A stretch of DNA of 64,000 bases from assembly GCF_024170005.1 (NCBI RefSeq), contig NZ_JALJXJ010000014.1, positions 124,001 through 188,000 of the forward strand, read 5' to 3'. This DNA comes from Azospirillum lipoferum (GTDB taxonomy: Bacteria; Pseudomonadota; Alphaproteobacteria; Azospirillales; Azospirillaceae). The stretch's first letter is position 1; each line of letters opens with the position of its first letter. Positions 8,775 through 16,942 of this stretch are shown in pieces. Made by a program: the position numbers and the translations under genes. The notes beneath the pieces were generated by a model. It worked only from the letters and a program-made list of their open reading frames with translations. It had not been told where the DNA came from and did not search any database.

Positions 8775-9434
8775 TCAGACCCGCCCCAGAATCTCCTCCG
8801 CCAGCGCCTGCATCTCCGCCGCCGCCTGGGTTTTGCGCGCGGCCTCCGTCACCGACAGGCCGGTCATCAGCGTGCCGGCATAGGCGGTGCGGTTGCCGAC
8901 CTGGGCCGACGCCAGCTCCACCGCCGGCGGGGCGACCAGTTCATGCACCTTGGCAACCAGTTCGTCGGCGATGCGGGCGCGCGGCGGCACGCGGTTCAGC
9001 ACCAGCAGCAGCCGGCGCTTCTCCTGTGCCGCCAGATCGATGGTCGGATGCACCGCCCACAGATCCATCGGGCTCGGCTGCACCGGCGCCACCACCAGCG
9101 TGGCGGCGCGCACCGCGATGCGGGCTTCGGTCTGGGCATGGGGCGGGCTGTCGACCACCACGATGTCGTGACTGCGCGCCAGTTTCTCCACCTCCGCCTG
9201 GGTACGCCAGCCGGTGATCTGCACATGGGTGAAGCCGGGCTGGCCGCCGGTGGCCTCCGCACGGACGGCATGCCAACGGGTCAGGCTGCCCTGCGGGTCG
9301 ATGTCGACGGTGGCGACCTTGTGGCCGAGCTGTGCCCAGGCGATGGCAAGATGGGCCGCCAGCGTGGTCTTGCCGGCGCCGCCTTTCTGCTGCGCCACGG
9401 TGAAGACCTTGCCCGTCATGCCCGCACCCATCAT
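8775..9434 (-). CDS. ParA/MinD-like P-loop ATPase
   Basis: A 219-residue ParA-family ATPase. The deviant Walker A motif QKGGAGKTTLAAHLA is near residues 16-30 and the Walker A' DIDPQGSLTRW near 44-54. Walker B is IVVVDSPP near 90-97. Such proteins position plasmids, chromosomes or protein clusters on the nucleoid or membrane. No ParB gene or parS-like repeats lie beside it, so it is an orphan of the short VirC1/ParA-like type and its cargo cannot be named. Adjacent ATGs at 9434 and 9431, and one at 9419, are possible starts; none has a strong ribosome site. It converges with the bacterioferritin operon. Confidence 0.85.
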   Translation of the reverse strand: MMGAGMTGKVFTVAQQKGGAGKTTLAAHLAIAWAQLGHKVATVDIDPQGSLTRWHAVRAEATGGQPGFTHVQITGWRTQAEVEKLARSHDIVVVDSPPHAQTEARIAVRAATLVVAPVQPSPMDLWAVHPTIDLAAQEKRRLLLVLNRVPPRARIADELVAKVHELVAPPAVELASAQVGNRTAYAGTLMTGLSVTEAARKTQAAAEMQALAEEILGRV

Positions 9435-9533
9435 GTTGTGTTCGGTGATTGCGCATCCCCCTCATAACCTTGGGCATGGCACCGGTGCAACCGCGCGAAT
9501 TGACACCGGAGCCGCACGGGCTAGAAAGACGCC

Positions 9534-10529
9534 GTGACCGACCATTCCGCACCCGACACCGGTGAAAAGCGCCCGGCGCTGATCCCGACCACCCCCGCCG
9601 GCATCGCGCAGGCGGGCGAACTGCTGCGCGCAGGCCGTCTGGTCGCCTTTCCGACCGAGACGGTCTATGGGTTGGGCGCCGACGCCACCGACGACCGCGC
9701 CGTGGCCGCCATCTTCGCCGCCAAGGGCCGGCCGCAGTTCAACCCGCTGATCGCCCACGTTCCGGACCTCGCGTCCGCCCAGTCCTGGGGCCTGTTCGAC
9801 GACCGCGCCCACGATCTGGCGACACAGTTCTGGCCGGGTCCGCTGACGATGGTCGTGCCGCGCCCGGCGAATTCCGCCCTGTCGCTGCTGGTCAGCGCAG
9901 GGCTGGACAGCATCGCCATCCGCGTGCCCGGCCATCCAGTGGCCCAGGCCATCCTGCGCACCGCCGGCAAGCCGATTGCAGCTCCCAGCGCCAACCGCTC
10001 CGGCGCCGTCAGCCCGACCACGCCGCACCATGTGCTGGAAAGCCTGGGTGACCGGGTTGACGCCATCGTCACCGGCGGCAAATGCATGGTCGGTCTGGAA
10101 TCCACCGTCATCGACCTGACCGGCCCCGAAGCCGTGCTTCTGCGTCCCGGCGCCGTGCTGCCCGACGAGATGGAACGGCTGATCGGTCCGGTCCGCCTGT
10201 CGGCCGGCGACCCGACCGCGCCGAAATCGCCCGGCCAGCTGGAAAGCCACTACGCCCCCAACGCCGCGGTGCGCCTGAACGCCTCCTCGGCCGAGGAGGA
10301 CGAGGCGTTCCTGACCTTCGGTCCCGACCGCTTCGTCTTCGGCGGCACCACGCGGCTGAACCTGAGCCTGGAAGGCGACCTCAACGAGGCAGCCGCCAAC
10401 CTGTTCTCCCACCTGCGCAGCCTGGACCAGAGCGGCACCCGGCGCATCGCCGTGATGCCGATCCCGGAGGTGGGGCTGGGGCTGGCGATCAACGACCGCC
10501 TGCGCCGCGCCGCCGCCCCGCGCAGCTAA
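9534..10529 (+). CDS. L-threonylcarbamoyladenylate synthase (Sua5/TsaC type)
   Basis: Makes threonylcarbamoyl-AMP from threonine, bicarbonate and ATP, the first step of t6A37 modification of ANN-decoding tRNAs. The N-terminal YrdC domain (about residues 20-205) shows AFPTETVYGLGADA, the KGRPQFNPLI loop and PSANRSGAVSPT. The protein is 331 residues and continues into a Sua5 C-terminal domain (LESHYAPNAAVRLN onward), so it is the long Sua5 form, not short TsaC. Translation begins at a GTG at 9534. An FAD-linked dehydrogenase follows after 107 bp in the same direction. Confidence 0.92.
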   Translation: MTDHSAPDTGEKRPALIPTTPAGIAQAGELLRAGRLVAFPTETVYGLGADATDDRAVAAIFAAKGRPQFNPLIAHVPDLASAQSWGLFDDRAHDLATQFWPGPLTMVVPRPANSALSLLVSAGLDSIAIRVPGHPVAQAILRTAGKPIAAPSANRSGAVSPTTPHHVLESLGDRVDAIVTGGKCMVGLESTVIDLTGPEAVLLRPGAVLPDEMERLIGPVRLSAGDPTAPKSPGQLESHYAPNAAVRLNASSAEEDEAFLTFGPDRFVFGGTTRLNLSLEGDLNEAAANLFSHLRSLDQSGTRRIAVMPIPEVGLGLAINDRLRRAAAPRS

Positions 10530-10636
10530 ATCCTGGGGTGGCGGCTGGTCTGCGCAACAGGTGCATGGAAATGGGGGCGGCTAGATTGTAGAAGTGTCGC
10601 GCTTCACTGCGCCAACCTTCTGCCGGACTCCGCGCC

Positions 10637-12055
10637 ATGACCACCATCGCCGCTGCCCTCGACCAGATCCGCGCCATCGTCGGCCCGTCCGGCATCCTCA
10701 CCGACGCCGCCGACATGGCCCCCTACCTTGCGGAGTGGCGCGGGCGCTTCAAGGGCAACAGCCCGGCGGTGGTCCGCCCCGCCAGCACCGGGGAAGTGGC
10801 GGCGGTCGTCAAAATCTGCGCCGATGCCGGCATCCCCATCGTGCCCCAGGGCGGCAACACCAGCCTCGTCGGCGGCTCGATCCCCTATGAGGAGGGGCGC
10901 GAGATCGTTCTCAGCCTGTCGCGCATGAACCGAATCCGCGACATCGACACGCTGAACTACACCATGACGGTGGAGGCCGGCGTGGTGCTGACCAGCATCC
11001 AGGAGGCCGCGGCCGACGCCGACCGCCTGTTCCCGCTCAGCCTGGGGGCGGAGGGCACGGCGCAGATCGGCGGCCTGATCTCCACCAATGCCGGCGGCAT
11101 CAACGTCCTGCGCTATGGCAACACCCGCGATCTGGTGCTGGGGCTTGAGGTGGTTCTGGCCGACGGCCGCGTCTGGGACGGCATGCGCCGGCTGCGCAAG
11201 AACAACACCGGCTACGACCTGAAGAACCTGTTCATCGGCGCCGAGGGCACGCTGGGCATCGTCACTGCCGCGGTGCTGAAGCTGTTCCCGCGGCCGCGCC
11301 AGTCGATCACCGCCTTCGTCGCCGTGCCCAGCCCGGCCGCCGCCATCGAGCTGCTGGCCCGCCTGCGCGCCGCCTCGGGCGACGCCGTCTCGGCTTTCGA
11401 GCTGATGTCGCGCCGTTGCCTGGACTTCGCGCTTCGCCATGTCACCGGCACCATCGACCCGCTGTCGGAGCCTTCGCCCTGGTATGTCCTGACCGAACTG
11501 ACCGCCGGCACGCAGTCCGACGCCTTCCAGGAGACGGTTGAAACCGCACTTGGCGAGGCGTTCGAGGCCGAACTGGCGACCGACGCCACGCTGGCCCAGT
11601 CGGACGCCCAGGCCAAGCAGTTGTGGTTCATCCGCGAGGCGATCGTCGAAGCGCAGAAGTTCGAAGGCGGCTCGATCAAGAACGACGTGTCTATCCCGGT
11701 GTCCCGCGTCGCCGAGTTCATCGAACTGGCCGAGGCGGCGGTGGCGCAGGCCTGCCCCGGCATCCGTCCGACCCCCTTCGGCCATGTCGGCGACGGCAAC
11801 ATCCACTTCAACCTCAGCCAGCCCGAGGGTGCCGATACCAAGGCCTATCTCGACCGCTGGGACGAGATCTGCCACGTGGTGAACGAGGTGATCTTCAAGC
11901 TCGACGGCTCGATCTCCGCCGAGCATGGCGTCGGCCGCTTCAAGAAGGACGAGATGCCGGCCATCAAGGGTCCGGTCGAGTTCGACATGCTGCGTGCCAT
12001 CAAGGCGACGCTCGACCCCAAGGGCCTGCTGAACCCCGGCAAGATGCTGCCCTGA
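10637..12055 (+). CDS. FAD-binding oxidoreductase of the D-lactate/D-2-hydroxyglutarate dehydrogenase family
   Basis: A 472-residue FAD-linked oxidase. The PCMH-type FAD-binding domain (about 40-215) includes VVPQGGNTSLVGGS-like VPQGGNTSLVGG and STNAGGINVLRYGNTRD. The C-terminal FAD-oxidase domain has the conserved GHVGDGNIHFNLSQPEG near 375-391 and ends EHGVGRFKKDEM...LDPKGLLNPGKML. Family members oxidise D-2-hydroxy acids (D-lactate, D-2-hydroxyglutarate, glycolate) and pass electrons to an acceptor. Substrate cannot be decided by eye, though the overall form resembles D-2-hydroxyglutarate dehydrogenases. It is followed by leuC after 153 bp. Confidence 0.9.
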   Translation: MTTIAAALDQIRAIVGPSGILTDAADMAPYLAEWRGRFKGNSPAVVRPASTGEVAAVVKICADAGIPIVPQGGNTSLVGGSIPYEEGREIVLSLSRMNRIRDIDTLNYTMTVEAGVVLTSIQEAAADADRLFPLSLGAEGTAQIGGLISTNAGGINVLRYGNTRDLVLGLEVVLADGRVWDGMRRLRKNNTGYDLKNLFIGAEGTLGIVTAAVLKLFPRPRQSITAFVAVPSPAAAIELLARLRAASGDAVSAFELMSRRCLDFALRHVTGTIDPLSEPSPWYVLTELTAGTQSDAFQETVETALGEAFEAELATDATLAQSDAQAKQLWFIREAIVEAQKFEGGSIKNDVSIPVSRVAEFIELAEAAVAQACPGIRPTPFGHVGDGNIHFNLSQPEGADTKAYLDRWDEICHVVNEVIFKLDGSISAEHGVGRFKKDEMPAIKGPVEFDMLRAIKATLDPKGLLNPGKMLP

Positions 12056-12208
12056 CCACCCCCTCACCGGCCGGCCGCGTCATAATATTGCGGGGGACAG
12101 GCTTGCGGCGACAGACGTAGCGCGATGCTTGTCCCCGGCACGACACAAGGCTATGGTGCGGCCTCCGTTTCTTCTGCGCCTGTCGTACCGCGAGAGAGAG
12201 TTTTTCCG

Positions 12209-13615
12209 ATGTCCAAGCCGCGCACTCTGTTCGACAAGATCTGGGACAGCCACGTCGTGCATCGCCAGGACGACGGCACCTGCATCCTCTACATCGACCG
12301 CCATCTGGTCCATGAAGTGACCAGCCCGCAGGCGTTCGAAGGACTGCGCGTCGCCGGCCGCAAGGTACGGCGTCCGGAAGCCACTCTCGCCGTGCCCGAC
12401 CACAACGTCCCCACCACCGACCGCTCCAAGGGCATCACCGAAGAGGAGAGCCGGATCCAGGTGGAGACGCTGGACAAGAACGCCCGCGACTTCGGCGTCC
12501 GCTATTTCCCGATGGACGACGTCCGCCAGGGCATCGTCCACATCGTCGGTCCGGAACAGGGCTTCACCCTGCCCGGCGCCACCATCGTCTGCGGCGACAG
12601 CCACACCGCCACCCACGGCGCCTTCGGTGCGCTGGCCTTCGGCATCGGCACGTCGGAGGTTGAACATGTGCTGGCCACCCAGACCCTGCTGCAGAAGCCG
12701 GCCAAGAACATGCTGATCCGCGTGGACGGCAAGGTGAACCCGGGCGTCACCGCCAAGGACATCGTGCTGGCCATCATCGGCAAGATCGGTACCGCCGGCG
12801 GCACCGGTTATGTCATCGAATTCGCTGGCGAAGCCATCCGCGACCTGTCGATGGAAGGCCGCATGACCGTCTGCAACATGGCGATCGAAGGCGGCGCCCG
12901 CGCCGGCCTGATCGCCCCGGACGAGAAGACCTTCGAGTATGTGAAGGGCCGCGCCCTGGCTCCGAAGGCCGGCGCCTGGGAGCAGGCCGTCCAGTACTGG
13001 AAGACGCTGCCGTCGGACGAGGGCGCGGTCTATGACGCCACCGTCGTGCTGAACGCCGCCGACATCGCCCCGCAGGTCACCTGGGGTACCAGCCCGGAAG
13101 ACGTGCTGCCGATCACCGCGACCGTGCCGAACCCGGCCGAGATCGCCGATGCCGGCAAGCGCGCCGCCGTCGAGCGCTCGCTCGCCTACATGGGCCTGAC
13201 CCCCGGCCAGCCGCTGACCGAGGTGAAGGTGGACACCGTGTTCATCGGCTCCTGCACCAACGGCCGCATCGAAGATCTGCGTGCCGCCGCCGAGGTCGCC
13301 AAGGGCCGCAAGGTCGCCGAGGGCGTGCGCGCCCTGGTGGTTCCCGGTTCGGGTCTGGTCAAGGAGCAGGCCGAGGAAGAGGGTCTGGACAAGGTCTTCA
13401 CCGAGGCCGGTTTCGAGTGGCGCGAGCCCGGCTGCTCCATGTGCCTGGCGATGAACGCCGACCGTCTGGCTCCGGGCGAGCGTAGCGCATCGACCTCCAA
13501 CCGCAACTTCGAAGGCCGCCAGGGCCGCGGCGGCCGCACCCACCTCGTCAGCCCGGCGATGGCCGTGGCGGCGGCGGTGACCGGCCATCTGGCCGACGTG
13601 CGCGCTCTGGCCTAA
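12209..13615 (+). CDS. leuC: 3-isopropylmalate dehydratase large subunit
   Basis: LeuC with LeuD isomerises 2-isopropylmalate to 3-isopropylmalate in leucine synthesis. The 468 residues contain the aconitase-type [4Fe-4S] ligands Cys349 (GSCTNGR), Cys409 and Cys412 (CSMCLAMN), as well as VPDHNVPTTDRSKGI and CGDSHTATHGAFG. The ATG at 12209 follows a purine-rich GAGAGAGAG; an upstream in-frame start would add 28 atypical residues. leuD and leuB, the usual partners, are not next to it here. A strong terminator follows, so leuC is transcribed alone or with upstream genes only. Its 153-bp leader contains an imperfect inverted repeat (12093-12102 with 12127-12136) but no leucine-rich leader peptide that I could find. 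Confidence 0.97.
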   Translation: MSKPRTLFDKIWDSHVVHRQDDGTCILYIDRHLVHEVTSPQAFEGLRVAGRKVRRPEATLAVPDHNVPTTDRSKGITEEESRIQVETLDKNARDFGVRYFPMDDVRQGIVHIVGPEQGFTLPGATIVCGDSHTATHGAFGALAFGIGTSEVEHVLATQTLLQKPAKNMLIRVDGKVNPGVTAKDIVLAIIGKIGTAGGTGYVIEFAGEAIRDLSMEGRMTVCNMAIEGGARAGLIAPDEKTFEYVKGRALAPKAGAWEQAVQYWKTLPSDEGAVYDATVVLNAADIAPQVTWGTSPEDVLPITATVPNPAEIADAGKRAAVERSLAYMGLTPGQPLTEVKVDTVFIGSCTNGRIEDLRAAAEVAKGRKVAEGVRALVVPGSGLVKEQAEEEGLDKVFTEAGFEWREPGCSMCLAMNADRLAPGERSASTSNRNFEGRQGRGGRTHLVSPAMAVAAAVTGHLADVRALA

Positions 13616-13652
13616 GCGGACAGGGTCTATCAAACGACATGTAGTCGTTATG

Positions 13653-13685
13653 CGGGCGGGAGTGCTGACACTCCCGCCCGTTTTT
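13653..13685 (+). terminator. Rho-independent terminator of leuC
   Basis: A perfect 12-bp stem, CGGGCGGGAGTG (13653-13664) with CACTCCCGCCCG (13669-13680), around a CTGA tetraloop and followed by TTTTT. It lies 37 nt after the leuC stop codon. Confidence 0.93.
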
Positions 13686-13750
13686 CGTTCGGCCTCGACC
13701 CGCCGTGAAGACAGCGAGCGTAAGGTCAAGTGAAGGAGACGAGCCGAATC

Positions 13751-14305
13751 ATGCGGGTGCTTGCGATCTCCGGCAGCCTGCGCGCCGCCTCCACCAACAG
13801 CGCGTTGCTGCGGGCCGCCGCCGCTGCGGCATCCGAAGGTGTGACCGTCACGGTCTTTGCCGGGCTCGACGGATATGGTGTCGGCAGCCTGCCACCGTTC
13901 AACCCGGACGAGGACGGCGACCCTGCCCTGCCGGCGGTAAAGGCCTTTCGTGAGGCACTGACCGCGGCCGATGCAGTGGTGATCGCTTGCCCGGAATACG
14001 CCCATGGTGTTCCCGGAGCCTTGAAGAACGCCTTGGATTGGGTGGTGGCCAGTGGGGAGATGGTGGACAAGCCGGTTGCACTGCTGCACGCCTCGCCGCG
14101 CTCGACCTACGCACGGGAGGCATTGACCGAGATTCTGACGGTCATTTCAGCCCGATTGATCAGTGAAGCCAGCGTCACGGTCCCTCTGATGGGGAAAACC
14201 TTGGACGAAGCCGCAGCGACTCTCGCACGCCCCGAGAGCGTTGCGGTGTTGCGGAACGCTCTTGCCGCCATCGAAGTCGCCGTAGCTGCCGGCACAGCGC
14301 ATTAG
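13751..14305 (+). CDS. NAD(P)H-dependent FMN reductase family protein
   Basis: A 184-residue flavodoxin-fold quinone or azo-type reductase. The N-terminal FMN phosphate-binding loop ISGSLRAASTNSALL (about residues 6-20) and PEYAHGVPGALKNALDW (about 81-97) are the diagnostic segments of the NADPH-dependent FMN reductase family (ChrR/YieF/SsuE-like). The ATG at 13751 is chosen because AAGGAGAC lies 10 nt upstream; an in-frame GTG further upstream would swallow that ribosome site. The gene stands alone between the leuC terminator and the convergent livH-like gene. Reported functions in the family include quinone, azo dye, chromate and flavin reduction; the substrate here is unknown. Confidence 0.88.
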   Translation: MRVLAISGSLRAASTNSALLRAAAAAASEGVTVTVFAGLDGYGVGSLPPFNPDEDGDPALPAVKAFREALTAADAVVIACPEYAHGVPGALKNALDWVVASGEMVDKPVALLHASPRSTYAREALTEILTVISARLISEASVTVPLMGKTLDEAAATLARPESVAVLRNALAAIEVAVAAGTAH

Positions 14306-14326
14306 GAATTACCCGTTTCAGGCCGT

Positions 14327-15637
14327 TCAATCCCCCCTCCCCCGTGCCTGCCCCATTAGCCCCTGCGGCCGATAAATCAGGAACATCGTCAGCAGCCCGA
14401 ACGCCACGATGTCCTTGTAGGCGAGTGCGAAATAGGCCGACCAGAAGGTCTCCACCAGTCCCAGCAGAGCACCACCGAGCATTGCCCCCGGCACCGAGCC
14501 GATGCCGCCGACCACCGCCGCGGCCAGCGCCTTGAAGCCGATCAGGTAGCCGGTGAAGAAGTTCACCCCGCCGTAATAGAGCGCGATCACCGCACCCGCC
14601 GCCGCGGCCAGCCCGCCGCCGATGGCGAAGGTCGCCGCCACCGTGCGGTTGACGTCCACCCCCACCAGTTCCGCCGCCGCGATGTCGTCGGTGCAGGCGC
14701 GATGCGCCCGGCCGAAGGCGGTGCGCTGCATGATCCCCCACAAGGCCGCATAGAGTCCGCCGGTCAGTGCCAGGATCGCCAATTGCGCCATCAGCGCGGT
14801 GACGGTGAAGGCGCCGTCGCTCAACAGGGTGAAGCGCTCGGTCAGCACCGGCGCCGGCCACCAGTCGCGGGCGCCGTGCAGCAGCCGCACCCCCTCCTGA
14901 TAGGCGATGGACAGCCCGACCGCGACGATCAGCGGCGTGTGGCTGCGCACCCTGCGCAGGCGGCGGAAGACCAGCCGGTCCATGGTCCAGCCCTGCACCG
15001 CAGTGAAGCCGATCACCAGCACCAGCACACCGAGCAGGGCCGGCGGCCATGTCGCCCAGCCGGCCATGCCCAGCCCGGCCGCCGCCATCGCCGTCAGCAT
15101 GGCGCCGACCATCGTCAGTTCCCCCATTGCCAGATTGATCTGGCCGAGGATGGCATAGACCAGCGTGTAACCAAGGGCGAGCAACCCATAGACGCAGGCG
15201 ACGGTGGCGGCGTTGATGATTTGCTGGACCAGGAACAGGACCGGCGTCCAGCGTGTCGGCTGCAGCCTTTCGGCCTCCACCACGCCGCCGATGGCGTCGC
15301 GCGGCGGCTTGATGCGCAGCCATTGCTGCAACATCGCGAAGCGGATGTCGGTCAGCCAGCCGTTGCGGTCGGTCGCCACCGCCGCCAGGGTCCGCCGCCC
15401 CTCCTCCATCGAGGTGCCGGCGAAGCGGCAGGCGATCCAGTGGGGCTGGCTGCCGCTGCGGTAATCGACGCGCAGCACCCGCTTGTCCTCGGCGTAAGAG
15501 CGGGTGGACAGGTCGGTGACGGGACCGGAGTCGAAGGCAGGAATCAGTTTCCGGCAGAGCATGTCCTGGTCGGCATCGACGCCGCACCCGGTGAGCATCA
15601 GCAGGACAAGGCACAACAGCGGCAGGATGCGCAGCAC
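14327..15637 (-). CDS. LivH-type branched-chain amino acid ABC permease with lipoprotein-like N-terminal extension
   Basis: A 436-residue protein in two parts. Residues about 125-436 form a LivH/AraH-like ABC inner-membrane permease with eight or so hydrophobic segments (for example YGLLALGYTLVYAILGQINL, and the C-terminal GGIGSVPGAMLGGALLGLVE). Residues 1-18 look like a signal peptide with a lipobox (LTGC, Cys18), followed by about 100 soluble, Arg/Asp-rich residues. Ordinary LivH proteins are ~290-310 residues and lack this part. Translation begins at GTG 15637. No livM, livG, livF or livJ is adjacent, so the partner subunits must be elsewhere or the locus has been split. The extension could be a periplasmic sensor or lid; this is inference. 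Confidence 0.8.
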   Translation of the reverse strand: MLRILPLLCLVLLMLTGCGVDADQDMLCRKLIPAFDSGPVTDLSTRSYAEDKRVLRVDYRSGSQPHWIACRFAGTSMEEGRRTLAAVATDRNGWLTDIRFAMLQQWLRIKPPRDAIGGVVEAERLQPTRWTPVLFLVQQIINAATVACVYGLLALGYTLVYAILGQINLAMGELTMVGAMLTAMAAAGLGMAGWATWPPALLGVLVLVIGFTAVQGWTMDRLVFRRLRRVRSHTPLIVAVGLSIAYQEGVRLLHGARDWWPAPVLTERFTLLSDGAFTVTALMAQLAILALTGGLYAALWGIMQRTAFGRAHRACTDDIAAAELVGVDVNRTVAATFAIGGGLAAAAGAVIALYYGGVNFFTGYLIGFKALAAAVVGGIGSVPGAMLGGALLGLVETFWSAYFALAYKDIVAFGLLTMFLIYRPQGLMGQARGRGD

Positions 15638-15723
15638 GGAACCGCCCGGTCAGGTGGGATGGTTCAGCCTACCGACAATTTGGAAGGGTGGGAAGCGCCG
15701 CCGATCCGCCCCCACCCGTTCCC

Positions 15724-16743
15724 TCACTCCACCATGTAATCACGCACCAGCAGCTCGGCGATCTGCACGGCGTTCAGCGCGGCACCCTTGCGCAGGTTGT
15801 CGGCGACGCACCAGAAGGACAGGCCGTTCTCCACCGTGATGTCGTCGCGGATGCGGCTGACGAAGACCGGGTTGTCGCCGGCGATTTCCACCGGAGTGAC
15901 ATAGCCGTCGCCGGTCTGCTGGTCGACGACCGAGACGCCGGGGGCGGCACGCAGGACGACGCGCGCCTCCTCGGCGCTGATCGACTCCTCCGTCTCGATG
16001 TTGACCGACAGGGCATGGCCGATAAAGGTGGGTACACGGACGCAGGTGGCTGCGACCTTGATCTTGGGATCGAGGATCTTCTTGGTCTCCACCGTCATCT
16101 TCCACTCTTCCTTGGTGGAGCCGTCCTCCATGAAGGCGTCGATGTGAGGGATGACGTTGAAGGCGATCTGCTTGGGGAAGACGCTCTTGGCGACGGGATC
16201 GTTGACGAAGATGGCGCGGGTCTGGGTGAACAGCTCGTCCATCGCCTCCTTCCCGGCGCCCGACACCGACTGGTAGGTCGAGACCACGACACGGCGGACC
16301 TTGAAGCGCTCGTGCAGCGGCTTCAACGCCACCACCATCTGGATGGTGGCACCGTTGGGGTTGGCGATGATGCCGCGCTTGCGATAGCCGATGACCGCCT
16401 CCGGGTTCACCTCCGGTACCACCAGCGGTACATCTGGATCCATGCGGAACTGAGAGGTGTTGTCGATCACCACGGCCCCGGCCGCCGCCGCGCGAGGCAC
16501 ATGGACGGCCGACACCTTGGCGCCGGGAGACGACAGCACGATGTCCACGCCATGGAAGTCGAACTTGTTGAGATCCTGGACCTTGAGGATGTCATCCTCG
16601 CCATAGGACACCTCCTGGCCGATCGACTTTTCGGAGGCCAGAGCGATGACCTTGTCGGCCGGGAACTTCCGCTCGGCCAGCGTTTGCAGGATCTCGCGCC
16701 CGACATTGCCGGTGGCGCCGATGACCGCGACGGTATAGCCCAT
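15724..16743 (-). CDS. asd: Aspartate-semialdehyde dehydrogenase-like protein lacking the catalytic cysteine
   Basis: A full-length 339-residue protein matching bacterial Asd throughout: GATGNVGREI near 9-18 (NADP-binding loop), DNTSQFRMDPDVPLVVPEVN at 94-113, STYQSVSGAGKEAMDEL, the downstream GHALSVNIE with the conserved His, and DNLRKGAALNAVQIAE near the end. Asd normally reduces aspartyl phosphate to the semialdehyde for Lys, Met, Thr and diaminopimelate synthesis through a Cys thiohemiacetal in ANPNCxT. Here that segment reads ANPNGATIQ: residue 131 is Gly (codon at 16351-16353) and the next residue is Ala. Either the enzyme is inactive or repurposed and another asd exists elsewhere, or the sequence is in error here. 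Confidence 0.88.
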   Translation of the reverse strand: MGYTVAVIGATGNVGREILQTLAERKFPADKVIALASEKSIGQEVSYGEDDILKVQDLNKFDFHGVDIVLSSPGAKVSAVHVPRAAAAGAVVIDNTSQFRMDPDVPLVVPEVNPEAVIGYRKRGIIANPNGATIQMVVALKPLHERFKVRRVVVSTYQSVSGAGKEAMDELFTQTRAIFVNDPVAKSVFPKQIAFNVIPHIDAFMEDGSTKEEWKMTVETKKILDPKIKVAATCVRVPTFIGHALSVNIETEESISAEEARVVLRAAPGVSVVDQQTGDGYVTPVEIAGDNPVFVSRIRDDITVENGLSFWCVADNLRKGAALNAVQIAELLVRDYMVE

Positions 16744-16942
16744 GACGGTGGTTTCCTTCTGCCGAATGTCCGCGAAGACAAGAATGGTGCCGGGGGGCGA
16801 TAGGAGCTAGGCGCTTTCCCTGCGAATTGCAACCCGTCCCACATAAAACCTGCCCTCCGGCCGGGTTGACATACCAGGGAAGGCGGCGGGAAGATTCCAG
16901 GCCTCAACAGTGCCCGAACGGGCCTCCAGGGAGACTTCACGG

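Noticed and set aside
12056..12208. Leucine attenuator leader before leuC
   Set aside because: There is an imperfect inverted repeat but no leader peptide rich in Leu codons and no terminator U-run.
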